The notes under the pieces are model-generated. The model ran no database searches, was not told the origin of the DNA, and saw only the letters and a program-made list of their open reading frames with translations. A stretch of 63,592 nt of DNA from Streptomyces brasiliensis (GTDB lineage Bacteria > Actinomycetota > Actinomycetes > Streptomycetales > Streptomycetaceae), in assembly GCF_014647875.1 (NCBI RefSeq), contig NZ_BMQA01000041.1, forward strand, positions 1-63,592. Reading direction: 5' to 3'. Positions 42,454-51,706 of the stretch are shown here, piece after piece. The position numbers were made by a program, and so were the translations under genes. Position 1 is the stretch's first letter; every line of letters starts with the position of its first letter.

Positions 42454-43644
42454 ATGCCCGAACGCACCCGCGTCGTCGTCATCGGCGCAGGCCCCGCCGG
42501 CCTGCTGTTGTCCCACCTGCTCGACCGTTTCGGCATCGAGTCGATCGTCATCGACTCCCGCACCCGCGAGCAGATCGAGACCACCATCCGTGCGGGCATA
42601 CTCGAGCAGGGCACCGTCGAGATCCTTACCGACACTCGAGCGTCGGACCGCGTCCTCACGGTCGGACAGAAGCACGAGGGCATCGAGCTGCGCTTCGCCG
42701 GCGAGGGCCACCGGATCGACTTCGCCGACACCGTCGGCCGGGCGGTGTGGCTGTACCCGCAGCACGAGGTGCTGAAGGATCTTGTCGCCGCCCGTCTCGC
42801 CGCCGGCCAGGACCTGCGCTTCGGGGTGACCGCGGAGCGCGTGGAGGACGCCGGGACGAGTCGGCCGCGTATCGTCGCGAAGGACGCCGAGGGCAACCCG
42901 GTGGAGATCGAGGCCGATGTCGTGGTCGGCGCGGACGGGTCCCGTAGCGTCGTTCGCGAGGCCGTCACGGGCACGTACGGCGGCTACTTCCGGGAATACC
43001 CGTTCGCCTGGTTCGGCATCCTCTGCGAGGCCCCGCCCAGCTCTCCGGAGCTCATCTACAGCAACTCGCCGGACGGCTTCGCGCTCATCAGCCAGCGCAG
43101 CCCCGGCGTGCAGCGCATGTACTTCCAGTGCGCCCCGGACACCGACACCGAGGCGTACACGGAGGAGCAACTGTGGGAGATCCTGCAAGCGCGCGTCCCC
43201 GGCACCACGCTCAACGAGGGCCACATCTTCCAGCGGGACGTGCTGCGCTTCCGCAGCTTCGTCGCGCATGAGATGCGCCGCGGCCGCGTCGTGCTGGTCG
43301 GAGACGCGGCGCACACCGTGCCGCCCACCGGCGCGAAGGGCATGAACCTCGCCGTCGCCGACGTCGTACTGCTCACCGAGGCGCTGCGCGCGCTGTTGCT
43401 CGACCACGACGAAACCCTGCTCGACGCCTACCCCGAGATCGCGCGCCGGCGCATCTGGAAGGCGCAGCACTTCTCATGGTGGATGACGAACATGCTGCAC
43501 CTGCAGCCTGGTGCGAGCGACTTCGACCGGATGCGCCAGATCGGCGAACTGCGCACGATCGTCGAGTCACACGCCGGCCGCGCCTACCTCGCCGAGGCCT
43601 ACACCGGCTGGCAGTTCGAGGGAGGCCTACCCGGGGTGAAGTAA
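42454..43644 (+). CDS. pobA: 4-hydroxybenzoate 3-monooxygenase (PobA)
   Basis: A 396-residue FAD monooxygenase, the usual PobA length. It has the GxGxxG FAD motif (VIGAGPAGLLLSHLLDR), the R-A-G-x-LE-x-GT motif (IRAGILEQGTVEI), the DG fingerprint (VVGADGSRSVVRE) and GDAAHTVPPTGAKGMNLAV. It converts 4-hydroxybenzoate to protocatechuate, feeding the beta-ketoadipate pathway. The pca genes are not in the window. It ends at a compact hairpin. Confidence 0.95.
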   Translation: MPERTRVVVIGAGPAGLLLSHLLDRFGIESIVIDSRTREQIETTIRAGILEQGTVEILTDTRASDRVLTVGQKHEGIELRFAGEGHRIDFADTVGRAVWLYPQHEVLKDLVAARLAAGQDLRFGVTAERVEDAGTSRPRIVAKDAEGNPVEIEADVVVGADGSRSVVREAVTGTYGGYFREYPFAWFGILCEAPPSSPELIYSNSPDGFALISQRSPGVQRMYFQCAPDTDTEAYTEEQLWEILQARVPGTTLNEGHIFQRDVLRFRSFVAHEMRRGRVVLVGDAAHTVPPTGAKGMNLAVADVVLLTEALRALLLDHDETLLDAYPEIARRRIWKAQHFSWWMTNMLHLQPGASDFDRMRQIGELRTIVESHAGRAYLAEAYTGWQFEGGLPGVK

Positions 43645-43650
43645 CCCTCG

Positions 43651-43672
43651 GCCCGCCGTAGCGACGGCGGGC
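43651..43672 (+). terminator. Terminator of pobA
   Basis: GCCCGCCGT-AGCG-ACGGCGGGC is a perfect 9-bp stem with a 4-nt loop, 6 nt past the pobA stop. Confidence 0.85.
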
Positions 43673-44172
43673 ACTTGCCTTCCTCGCCCCGGATCGGGAG
43701 GCCGGAGCCCCGCACCCGCCTCCGCCGTCACCCCCGGCGCGGCCCTGCTCCACCAGGCCTGCACGGTCGTCCGGCGCGCCCGGCGCTCGACGTGGTCGGC
43801 GCTGAGGCGCGCGGCGAGTCGATGAACCCCCTCACGGGGAAGCACCTGAACCGCCTCTCCGACCTGCTCCTCCGGCGAGGAGGGCGAACAAGGAGCGCGG
43901 CGACGACTTCCGGCTCGCAGGATCGGCGCCAGTGGCGGTGAATGCTTGCCGCAGCGGCACACCGAGAAACTCACGGCCGTACACGAGCCTGCTCCCCAGG
44001 GCGGATCTCGCGATCGCCGAGGCCGCAGCCCGACCCGCACCGCGCGCCAGCGCCACCTCCGGGCACACTGCTCCCGAAGCGGGGCCTGAGCCCGGCGATG
44101 CGAAGAAGCCCGGCCCGGCGACCAGAGTGCCTCCCCGGGGGATAAATACCAGGTCAGAGCCGTAATACGTTC
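43673..44172. other. Gene-free stretch before the left attachment-like site
   Basis: About 500 bp of high-GC DNA with open frames on both strands, but none with a recognisable domain, a good ribosome site or convincing codon use. I see no gene here. Confidence 0.5.
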
Positions 44173-44217
44173 TGCCCCCGGCAGGATTCGGACCTGCGAC
44201 ACCCGCTTCAGGAGTTC
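44173..44217 (-). other. tRNA-Arg(CCU) 3'-half, putative attachment site (copy 1)
   Basis: Read on the minus strand, this is the anticodon loop (CTCCTGA), 3' anticodon strand AGCGG, variable loop, T-arm (GCAGG-TCCGAAT-CCTGC) and acceptor 3' strand of a tRNA-Arg(CCU). The 5' half is missing. It matches 42 of 45 positions with copy 2 at 56230-56274. A tRNA cut exactly at the anticodon loop is what a tyrosine-integrase element leaves at its far end. Confidence 0.75.
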
Positions 44218-44992
44218 CCCCGGCAGATCGCCGGCCAGGCTCTCAGAACCCGGCACCGGCCTGTGGGATGCGCGGATGCTTCCCGCGATACGACGACGTG
44301 CGCCCCTGTGCCGTCAACGTCTGCCTGCAGCCCACGTCCCACCGTGCGGAAATAGGATTCGCATCGTGGTGCCTCGCTCGTCCGGCCACACGGCCGGCGC
44401 GCGAGCTTCGACCTCGTCAGCCAGGAGCAGACGGGCGCTGGGCACGGTGCCGTACCCGGCCACCCAGGAGATGAACCTGCCGCGCGTCACGGCCTCGCCG
44501 TGCCACCAACCGTGCTGCACCGGGCCGCCGGTTCCATCACGTCAGCCGGATCCACGGCTGCGGATCGCCTACGCCCCGGTACTGGCGGCCCTGCAGGCCG
44601 GTGCAGCCGGCGTGGTGGCGCTGCCGACCGGGCCCCTCACGCGACGGTCCGGCCTGTGTTCTCGCAGGTCAGCGCGCAGGACTCGCCACATGGCGTGGCC
44701 AGCCCTTATAGCGTGCCCCACCTCATCATGCCCGCAACGACACGCCGCTGAGCGGGGTGAGCAGGCGTCAGAAGATCACTCCAAAGGGCTAATAGTATTT
44801 CAAAATGCTTATATTCATAGAAATTTGACATCTCATCAGACGTTCGGGAAGGGCCCTGCGGGCACCACAAATACCCCGATTGGCACTCTGAAGCCAGCGA
44901 TCCGATATGCCCGACATGACAGGTATGGGGGGCGTTAGTACGTTCAATCACGCCGGCCACCGAGCCGGCGCCGCAGAGACAGGAGAAGCAGT
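44218..44992. other. Non-coding start of the accessory region, with an AT-rich patch
   Basis: No gene is recognised. Positions about 44770-44880 are strikingly AT-rich (AATAGTATTTCAAAATGCTT) for this genome, suggesting foreign DNA or a strong promoter region for the gene at 44993. A weak minus-strand frame through it encodes nothing I recognise. Confidence 0.45.
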
Positions 44993-45424
44993 ATGAAGAC
45001 CCCCCGCTCCAAGATTGCCGCCGCCGCTGTCGCGGCGGCGCCCTTCGGCGGCGACTCCGGACAGGGCAAGGGCAACGAGGGCAAGGGCAACAACAACGAA
45101 GGCAAGGGCAACAAGAACCAGAACGAGAACGAGAAATTCGAGGAAGGCCGGATCCACATCAACGAGCGGTCGTACTCGTCCCGCGCGGGCGACTGCATCA
45201 CCGTGGTCAGCGGCCTGGGTGCCAAGACCCTCAACATCCGCAACGACAGCCGCAAGACGGTCGAGGTCTTCCGCGGGGCGGTGTGCGACAACGGCGCTCC
45301 CGTCGCCGTCGTCGGTCCCCACAGCCAGAGCGACGGCGTGAACGTCCGCCGCACCGAAGGCATCCGCGTCAAGGACGGCGTGGTCGGGAGCTTCCGGGTG
45401 ATCAAGCACCACAAGGACTGGTAG
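44993..45424 (+). CDS. Putative secreted protein with GKGN repeats, unknown function
   Basis: A 143-residue protein with an AGGAGA site. A short Ala-rich signal-like start (MKTPRSKIAAAAVAAAPFGG) lacks a full hydrophobic core, so secretion is uncertain. Residues 23-48 are a Gly/Lys/Asn repeat (GKGNEGKGNNNEGKGNKNQN). A compact beta-rich domain of about 90 residues follows (SYSSRAGDCITVVSGLGAKT, VEVFRGAVCDNGAP) with two Cys that could form a disulfide. The family is not recognised. It ends in a strong terminator. Confidence 0.7.
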   Translation: MKTPRSKIAAAAVAAAPFGGDSGQGKGNEGKGNNNEGKGNKNQNENEKFEEGRIHINERSYSSRAGDCITVVSGLGAKTLNIRNDSRKTVEVFRGAVCDNGAPVAVVGPHSQSDGVNVRRTEGIRVKDGVVGSFRVIKHHKDW

Positions 45425-45446
45425 TCCCGAGCCGGTAGCAGGATGA

Positions 45447-45481
45447 GGAACCCCGGCCCGCCGCAATCGGGCCGGGGTTCC
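45447..45481 (+). terminator. Strong terminator after the GKGN-repeat protein
   Basis: GGAACCCCGGCCCG (45447-45460) and CGGGCCGGGGTTCC (45468-45481) form a perfect 14-bp stem with a 7-nt loop. Confidence 0.9.
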
Positions 45482-45765
45482 ATTGTCCGACAACCCGCAC
45501 GCCATGCACACCCTGCCGGCGCCGGACACGAGGCACTGGCACAGTGCGCCCGGAAGGCCATCCCCGTTTCACCGGCCGAGCGGCCGAGTGACTCCCGCCA
45601 GAACGCCTCCCGTGGGCGCCAGTCCCCGCCCATGCGCCCACCGACCTCGATCCGGCGTCCGGGTACCCCCGATCGGGTGAGTAAGGCGTGCCCTGCTGCG
45701 GCTCGGCCGCGCATACCCGGGCCTCCGTCGAGGTGATCACCAACGCTTGTGAGAGAGGCATCCTC

Positions 45766-46614
45766 ATGGCTAGCGAATCCTGGCGCGACCTGCGTCCACC
45801 GTCTGCCACATCGGGCGACGACGACGGCACCACCGGATACATCGAGTACTTCCAGGTACGGCAGTTGCACACCCTTCAACGGCCGGTCACGGAATCTGCC
45901 TACGAAATGGCCTTCGTGGTGAGCTCACAGGTGATGGAGCTCTACTTCGGGCTGCTGTGCCATGAGCTCGCCCGAGCGCGACGCGAAGTCCATGACGACG
46001 ACGTCTGCGCCGCCTCGCGCACCCTGCGCCGGAGCGTGAGCCATCTGCGTGCCCTGGAGGGCACCTGGGAAAGCTACGCGGACATGACGCCCGCGGACTG
46101 GAACCCCATCAAGGCCCGGCTGGGAAAGGGCGAGTCCTCCTCGGTCCACTCGTACATGTACCGGCACATGGCGTTCCTGCTGGGACTGAAGTCCTCCAAG
46201 ATGCTGGAGCCGCACCGGTCCACCCCGCTGATCCACAAGGGGCTCCAGGAGGCGCTCAGCGCACCCAGTCTGTACGACGAGGTTCTGGCCCTGTTGCAGC
46301 GCAGAGAGCTGCCGCTGCCCGATTCGGTCGTTCACCGCGACTTCGCCGAACCGTACGTCACCCGGCCAGAGGTCGAGGCGGCATGGGTGCGGGTCTACCG
46401 CGAGGAGTCCTTCGCCGAACTGCGGGCGCTGGGCGAGTTGCTGACCCAGGTCAGCGAGCACTTCACCCTGTGGCTGCAGAGACACCTCACGGTGACGGTA
46501 CGCACTTTCGGTGCCAAGCCGGGCTACTACGGCACGGACGCCGTCGCATGGCTGCGCCGCGGCCTCGACCAGCCCGTCTTCCCCGAATTGTGGAGCTCAC
46601 GCACCGCCATGTGA
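45766..46614 (+). CDS. Tryptophan 2,3-dioxygenase-superfamily protein
   Basis: A 282-residue, all-helical protein from ATG 45766 with GAGAGAGG upstream. TDO features are YIEYFQVRQLHTLQRPVTES, EMAFVVSSQVMELYFGLLCH (substrate helix), SYMYRHMAFLLGLKS and FTLWLQRHLTVTVRTFG, with the presumed haem-ligand His in the QRH segment. The length equals classical TDO (about 280). The flexible GTGGSSG loop of true TDO, which closes over tryptophan, is replaced by KPGYYGTDA. It may be one of the TDO-like enzymes acting on modified indoles in secondary metabolism. No kynurenine-pathway or biosynthetic neighbours are present. Confidence 0.8.
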   Translation: MASESWRDLRPPSATSGDDDGTTGYIEYFQVRQLHTLQRPVTESAYEMAFVVSSQVMELYFGLLCHELARARREVHDDDVCAASRTLRRSVSHLRALEGTWESYADMTPADWNPIKARLGKGESSSVHSYMYRHMAFLLGLKSSKMLEPHRSTPLIHKGLQEALSAPSLYDEVLALLQRRELPLPDSVVHRDFAEPYVTRPEVEAAWVRVYREESFAELRALGELLTQVSEHFTLWLQRHLTVTVRTFGAKPGYYGTDAVAWLRRGLDQPVFPELWSSRTAM

Positions 46615-46698
46615 TCACCGATGCACCGAAGCGCCCTCACACGGCGACGGCGCGTACGGCCGACCGCTCGGCCTGCGAGCACTGCGCTTTCCGCGCCG

Positions 46699-46926
46699 TC
46701 ACCGGTGCACCGGCCATACCGTGCCGGTACCAGCCGCGTGCACGTGAGTGCCCCGTGACCTTGTAGCGGAAGCGCCGGCCGTGACCTGCAGCTGGAGAAT
46801 CGACGCCTTACCCAGATCACCATCGGCTGGAAGCACCTCGACGGACACGGGACTTGCATCAAGTGTCTCCCTGAGCTCCGGCCAGGCCGGTTCCTCGACG
46901 TCGATGGACCCGCTCAACTCACGCAT
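46699..46926 (-). pseudogene. DUF2625-like gene, truncated
   Basis: From ATG 46926 the frame reads MRELSGSIDVEEPAWPELRE, then VSVEVLPADGDLGKASILQL-QVTA. That matches the start of DUF2625-type proteins (about 200 residues) as I remember them. The similarity stops at about residue 50 and an unrelated tail runs to a stop at 46699. It appears to be an N-terminal remnant. The rest of 46615-47212 shows no gene. Confidence 0.55.
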
Positions 46927-47212
46927 GGCCGCATCGTCGCACCCGAACCGTGCGTCCCACTCGGCAGGACGCTTCGACGAGCCACCCGCCTCTCGAGATG
47001 ACCTCTCAGAACGCCGCAGCCAGCAGCGATTGCGCAGACGTTGCCGTCAGAGACTGCGTCACTGTCGAGCCTGAAGACACGGGAAGACCCCGCCATCCGC
47101 CCGCTGGAAGCGGCAGGTGGCGCGGGTCGGACGAGTGAACCTGACTGTGGTGTACATGGGGCAGCCTCCGACCGCCGAACGGAGCCGGAGGGTGCCGCGG
47201 TGGTGCGGGGGC

Positions 47213-48172
47213 TCAGAGAGCCTTGCCGTTGACGAACAACTGGGCCGGGCCGCTGGTGGTCGTTACGCCGGTCTCGATGCCGTCGTAGGTGATGGCGCCT
47301 GGCGTGATGTCGCCGTCGATGACGGTGCCGGGCGTGATGACGTTGCTGAGGTCTGTGATCTTGCCGGAGTTGTCGCTACGAAGGCAATCGTCCGGGTTCT
47401 CGCCCGGAGCCGCGTCCCACGTGCCCCACTGCACGTCGCCCACGGGCTCGAACGCACCGAACGACCAGTCACCGAACGTGTAGTCACCGAACTTCCAGTC
47501 ACCGAGCTCCCAGTCTCCCAGCTGCCAGTCACCGAACGAGACCGGGGAAGTCCAGCTGGTCTCCCCCGCCTCGTACGACGGCTCTCCCCTCCAGCCGTTG
47601 ACGATGAAGCCGGTGTACTGGTTGGCCTTGCGGGCCTCGACATCCAGGTCGTAGGCGAGGCTGCCGGTGAGGACGCCGGTACGGCTTCCGGTCCGAGTGC
47701 CCTCACGGGAGACGTCCCGGCTGCCCTCGCGGGTGCCGACGTGCGAGACGGTCCGGGTGCCGGTGCGCTCGCCGTCGCGCACGCCGTCGCGGTGGAACGT
47801 CTTGGTGCCGTTACCGTTGGTGAACGTGCAGGTCAGATCCTGCGATACGACCTGTCTGGCCGCCTCGGTGCCGCTCTGGGTCCCCGACTGGAGGCCAACC
47901 TGCGAGGCGATCTGCGAGCCGGACTGGGTGGCGTCCTGCGACAGCGACTGGGACGTCGGCTGCTTGGCAGTGAAGGCGAGGCTCTTGCTGTCGACGGCCT
48001 GCTGGAGCGCCGAGTTGTTGTAGCCGAGGGCACTCTGGACGGCGCCCTGGCCGATGAAGCCGGTGCCCGTGGTCAGATCCACGTTCACCGACGCGAAGGC
48101 GGAGGTGGTGCCGAGAGCGATCGCTGCCGCAGAGGCCGCGACACTGCCGATGAGGGTGTTGCGGATACGCAT
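47213..48172 (-). CDS. Secreted protein with SR/TG and (F/L)GDW tandem motifs, unknown function
   Basis: A 319-residue protein from ATG 48172 with a GAAGG site. A clean Sec signal peptide (MRIRNTLIGSVAASAAAIAL, cleavage after SAFA near residue 28) comes first. Residues about 30-110 are Gln/Ser-rich (SQSLSQDATQSGSQIASQVG). Residues about 135-170 repeat G(T/S)R motifs (GTRTVSHVGTREGSRDVSRE). Residues about 213-236 repeat a pentapeptide, SFGDW-QLGDW-ELGDW-KFGDY and TFGDW. The two later Cys and a Thr/Gly-rich end suggest an extracellular beta structure. The family is not recognised. The regular GDW array suggests a surface or matrix protein. Confidence 0.75.
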   Translation of the reverse strand: MRIRNTLIGSVAASAAAIALGTTSAFASVNVDLTTGTGFIGQGAVQSALGYNNSALQQAVDSKSLAFTAKQPTSQSLSQDATQSGSQIASQVGLQSGTQSGTEAARQVVSQDLTCTFTNGNGTKTFHRDGVRDGERTGTRTVSHVGTREGSRDVSREGTRTGSRTGVLTGSLAYDLDVEARKANQYTGFIVNGWRGEPSYEAGETSWTSPVSFGDWQLGDWELGDWKFGDYTFGDWSFGAFEPVGDVQWGTWDAAPGENPDDCLRSDNSGKITDLSNVITPGTVIDGDITPGAITYDGIETGVTTTSGPAQLFVNGKAL

Positions 48173-48372
48173 GTACTGGGCCCTTCGTCGTGCTGACGTT
48201 TCGTTTGCCGGTGCTCACGTTCCGTGCGGTCTTGCCGACGCGACTGATCCAGGCCGCTGATTGGACAGTTGAGACGCTGCACTGTGACGCAGGGTCAGCT
48301 GGCGAGCAGTGAGCTTGGCAGAGGTGAAGGGACTGCGTGGCTGTGGTGATGGCCGTGTGATGGGGCATCGGA

Positions 48373-48801
48373 ATGGCAGGGCTCGCCGAGGAGGAGTCCG
48401 AGCCTGCGCCGACCGAGGTGCGTCACTTCAGCACGTACAAGACCTGGGACATGCTCCGCTTTTTTCTGGAGCGTGCCGAGTTCCCGGTGAACGTGATCCA
48501 CGGTGAGGAGCCGTTCGCCGAGGACGAGGATTGGGGATACGAGCCTCCGAGGTACCTGCGGCCCGAGCGGGTCCGGCTCGCTGGGGAAGCACTGCGGGCG
48601 ACCACCTATACACGGCTCATCAGCGGGGTGGATCCTGCTGAGCTGACCAGCGCTGAGGTGTACCCCCTCGCTGGGGCGTACCCTCTCGGATGGAGTGAGC
48701 CCGGCGCGCTGGAGTGGGCGCGGCACTGGTACGACGGACTCACACAGTTCTTCGAGGCTGCCGCCAGGGCGAATGACGCGGTGCTCGTCTGGCTGGACTG
48801 A
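48373..48801 (+). CDS. DUF1877-family protein
   Basis: A 142-residue protein. The DUF1877 pattern is clear: HFSTYKTWDMLRFFLERAEF, then VIHGEEPFAEDEDWGYEPPR and an AGEALRATTYTRLISGVDP block, ending with a helix ahead of NDAVLVWLD. The family is cytosolic, of unknown function, and common in Streptomyces immunity-like or contact-system neighbourhoods. It stands alone between two promoters. The start 48373 lacks a strong ribosome site, so a GTG upstream is possible. Confidence 0.8.
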   Translation: MAGLAEEESEPAPTEVRHFSTYKTWDMLRFFLERAEFPVNVIHGEEPFAEDEDWGYEPPRYLRPERVRLAGEALRATTYTRLISGVDPAELTSAEVYPLAGAYPLGWSEPGALEWARHWYDGLTQFFEAAARANDAVLVWLD

Positions 48802-49179
48802 CGGGCCAAGACAGCGGTGAGACCTCAGCTTGGGAAGCTGCGATCATTTGAGGCCGGTCCGGCCCTCATGGGTGGGCGAATGGTTGGGCTGTGGCCAAAG
48901 AGGCCACCCGGCCCGTGGCTCAGGAGCATGCGCGGCGGATTGTACCTGCTGAACATCTCCGACCTCGACCGGCTGTCGGCGGATTCAGGGGCGGGCCGGC
49001 CACGGTGTTCTCCGGCATGCGAGCGGTGGTCCGACCCGGGTCGGATGGAGTGCGGTTACTGGACCGCGTGCAGGCCCGACGGGTGCGCAGGCGGGTCGAG
49101 ACAGGTCGCCTGAAGCTTGCCATCCCATGGTCCCAGGAGCACTGTGGATATTGCCTGCGACAAGAGATCAGAGACCACC
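48802..49179. other. Intergenic region upstream of the first SpoIIE-type phosphatase
   Basis: 378 bp. An open frame from GTG 48891 (VAKEATRPVAQEHARR) runs through, but shows no domain and no ribosome site. I see no supported gene. Confidence 0.4.
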
Positions 49180-51558
49180 ATGCACACCTGGGGCAGGCGG
49201 AATACTCGCCAATTCACCGGTGCTCGCTTGGACGTGTCCGCTGCGGTAGGCGTGCTGGACCGGGACGGCTGCGTCACCCACTGGAGCAGTGGTGCGCAGG
49301 AACTGCTCGGATACGCCCCTGTTGAAATCATCGGCAGGCCGGTGGACGACCTGCTGACGGCCGAGGGAACGCTGCGGCACCGCGACGGCCTCCCGCTGCA
49401 CGCGCAGGTTGACTTGTGTCCGCTGCAGGACACCGACCGGGATTGCGGCTTCCTGCTCCTGCTGACGGCCGTGCCCGAGGCCGCGACAGGCACACCCTGG
49501 GATGCCTTGCTCCCGCAGTGGATATTCGAGCAGCAGCCGCTTGCCGTTGCTATTTGCGACCTCGACGCGCGCCTGCTGCGCGGGAACCAGCCGATGCTTG
49601 CAGTGGGGGGCTTTTCCGAGGAGGAGGCCCGCGGCCGACGCCTGACCGAGATTCTCCAGGGCAACGCGATCGAGGAGGTGGAGCGGCGGGTCCTTCGAGT
49701 GGCCCGGACCGGGAAAGCGGAAGCGGTGGAGCCCATCGTCAGGCTCCCCGGGGAATCCAAGGCTCACGCCTGGGCCATGGACGTCTTCCCGCTCAAGGAC
49801 GCGGACGGCTCGGTGCGTGCGGTGGGCGTTGCGGCGTCCGACTACTCCCAGCAGTACGACTCCAGAGAGCGCATTGCCTTGATCAGCGAGGCCAGGACCC
49901 GCGTGGGTACGAGCCTGGACATCGTGGGAACCGCACGAGAATTCGCGGAACTCGCTGTCCCTCGCTTCGCCGACTTCGTCAGCGTGGACCTTCTGGAGCC
50001 TGTCTTCCAGGGTGAGCTGCCCGCGCCCGTCCTTCCTCGGGGTGTCACTGCCCTGCGCCGGGCGGCATACCAGTGGGCCGCCGGGCACGCGCTCGAGGCG
50101 CTGATCAGCGCTATGGAAGTGCACACCCATCCATGGTCGTCGCCGGTCGCGCGGTGTCTGGCCGAGGGCCGGGCCGTTCGTCACAGCACCAAGGATCCCG
50201 AGATCATCCGTTGGCTGGCCGAGGATCCCGTTCAGGCGTCGCTCGCGGAGACGTTCGGCCCCCACTCGCTCATCGCTGTGCCGATCCGTGCTCAGGGCGT
50301 TCCCCTCGGGGTAGTCCTGTTCGTCAGGTACGCGGCCTCGCATGAAGAAGCCTTCGGTCCGGACTGTACGGCGATCAGCGAGGACCTCGTCGACCGGCTC
50401 GCGATCTGTTTGGACAACGCTCGCCGGTTCACGCGGGAGCGCGGCATCGCGCTTGCACTACAGCGGGCCCTGCTTCCCCGGGAGTCGACCGTGCACCCCG
50501 CTGTGGAGACGGCCGCCCGTTACCTGCCTGCGGGCGGCGGCGCCCAGGCAGGCGGTGACTGGTTCGACGTGGTTCCCCTGTCCGGAGCACGAGTCGGCTT
50601 GGTGGTCGGCGACGTCGTCGGCCACGGCATCAACGCCTGTGCGACCATGGGCCGCCTGCGTACCGCCGTGCGCACCCTCGCCGACATCGACCTGCCGCCC
50701 GAGGAACTCCTCACTCACCTCGACGACATCATCACCCACACCGCGGGTGAGCAAGGTGGCGAGCCCACCGGTGAGATCCCCGGCGACATCGGTGCCACCT
50801 GTCTGTACGCCGTCTATGACCCGGTCTCCGGCACCTGCTCCCTGGCCCGCGCCGGCCACCCCGCCCCCGTGCTGGTCCGCCCCGACGGCACCAGCAGTGT
50901 CATCGACTTGCCCTGTGGCCCTCCGCTGGGACTCGGCAGCCTGCCGTTCGAGGCGGCGGACGTCATCGTGCCTGAAGGGGGCCTGCTGGCACTGTTCACC
51001 GACGGTCTCCTCGCCACCCGGGATCGCGACATCGACGAAGGGTTCTCCGACCTGTGCAGCGCCCTCGTCCTCCCGGCCACCACGCTTGATGCTCTGTGCG
51101 ACACCGTCCTGGACACCCTGTGCCCCGTACCGCACGCCGACGACGTCACCCTGCTCCTGGCCCGCCCCTGCGTGTTCGACGAGGATCGCCTCGCCAGCTG
51201 GGACCTGCTCAGCAATCCCGCGGTCGTCGCCGACGCTCGCCGGCTGGCAGCGGAGCAGCTTGCCCTGTGGGGGCTGGCGGAGGCCGCGTTCGTCACGCAG
51301 CTGGTGGTGAGCGAGCTGGTCACCAACGCGATGCGGCACGCTGGAGGGCCGATCCGGCTGCGGCTCATCAAGGGGGAGACGCTGATTTGCGAGGTCAGTG
51401 ACGGAAGCAGCGTCAGTCCGCATCTGCGCCGGGCCCGAGTATTCGACGAGGGCGGCCGCGGCCTGTTCATGGTCGCCCAGTTCACTCGGCGCTGGGGCAC
51501 CCGCTACACCCACACCGGCAAGACCATCTGGGCCGAGCAGGTGCTGCGCATGCTGTAG
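49180..51558 (+). CDS. PAS-GAF-SpoIIE (PP2C) phosphatase with C-terminal HATPase kinase domain
   Basis: A 792-residue cytosolic signalling protein from ATG 49180 (MHTWGRRNTRQFTGARLDVS). It has two PAS domains (about 15-120 and 130-225; WSSGAQELLGYAPVEIIGRP), GAF (about 245-420), PP2C/SpoIIE (about 440-665; GGDWFDVVPL near 458, VVGDVVGHGINA, LFTDGLLATRD) and an RsbW/SpoIIAB-type HATPase (about 680-790; SELVTNAMRHAGG, GGRGLFMVAQF). Such proteins dephosphorylate an anti-anti-sigma factor and may also phosphorylate or bind it, so one protein can set a partner-switching module. A paralogue follows 148 nt downstream. No STAS anti-anti-sigma gene is adjacent. Confidence 0.93.
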   Translation: MHTWGRRNTRQFTGARLDVSAAVGVLDRDGCVTHWSSGAQELLGYAPVEIIGRPVDDLLTAEGTLRHRDGLPLHAQVDLCPLQDTDRDCGFLLLLTAVPEAATGTPWDALLPQWIFEQQPLAVAICDLDARLLRGNQPMLAVGGFSEEEARGRRLTEILQGNAIEEVERRVLRVARTGKAEAVEPIVRLPGESKAHAWAMDVFPLKDADGSVRAVGVAASDYSQQYDSRERIALISEARTRVGTSLDIVGTAREFAELAVPRFADFVSVDLLEPVFQGELPAPVLPRGVTALRRAAYQWAAGHALEALISAMEVHTHPWSSPVARCLAEGRAVRHSTKDPEIIRWLAEDPVQASLAETFGPHSLIAVPIRAQGVPLGVVLFVRYAASHEEAFGPDCTAISEDLVDRLAICLDNARRFTRERGIALALQRALLPRESTVHPAVETAARYLPAGGGAQAGGDWFDVVPLSGARVGLVVGDVVGHGINACATMGRLRTAVRTLADIDLPPEELLTHLDDIITHTAGEQGGEPTGEIPGDIGATCLYAVYDPVSGTCSLARAGHPAPVLVRPDGTSSVIDLPCGPPLGLGSLPFEAADVIVPEGGLLALFTDGLLATRDRDIDEGFSDLCSALVLPATTLDALCDTVLDTLCPVPHADDVTLLLARPCVFDEDRLASWDLLSNPAVVADARRLAAEQLALWGLAEAAFVTQLVVSELVTNAMRHAGGPIRLRLIKGETLICEVSDGSSVSPHLRRARVFDEGGRGLFMVAQFTRRWGTRYTHTGKTIWAEQVLRML

Positions 51559-51706
51559 GCACGGCAATCCGGCCCGGGAGGGCGTTCACGATCGGCAGCG
51601 ACATCTGCCTTGTAAGACTGAGGATGATCTCCAAGCGTCTGCCCTGAATCCGACCCGTGGTCACCGTACCGCCTGAGCTGGGCTTTCTCCCTACTGCGAG
51701 GCGCGA

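Noticed and set aside
44276..44938. 220-codon plus-strand frame inside the left tRNA fragment
   Set aside because: Cys/Pro/Arg/Ser-rich without a motif, crossing an AT-rich non-coding patch. Codon use is not gene-like.
48891..49325. Open frame from GTG 48891 as a gene upstream of the phosphatase
   Set aside because: No ribosome site or domain, and it runs into the N-terminal PAS region of the next gene in another frame.
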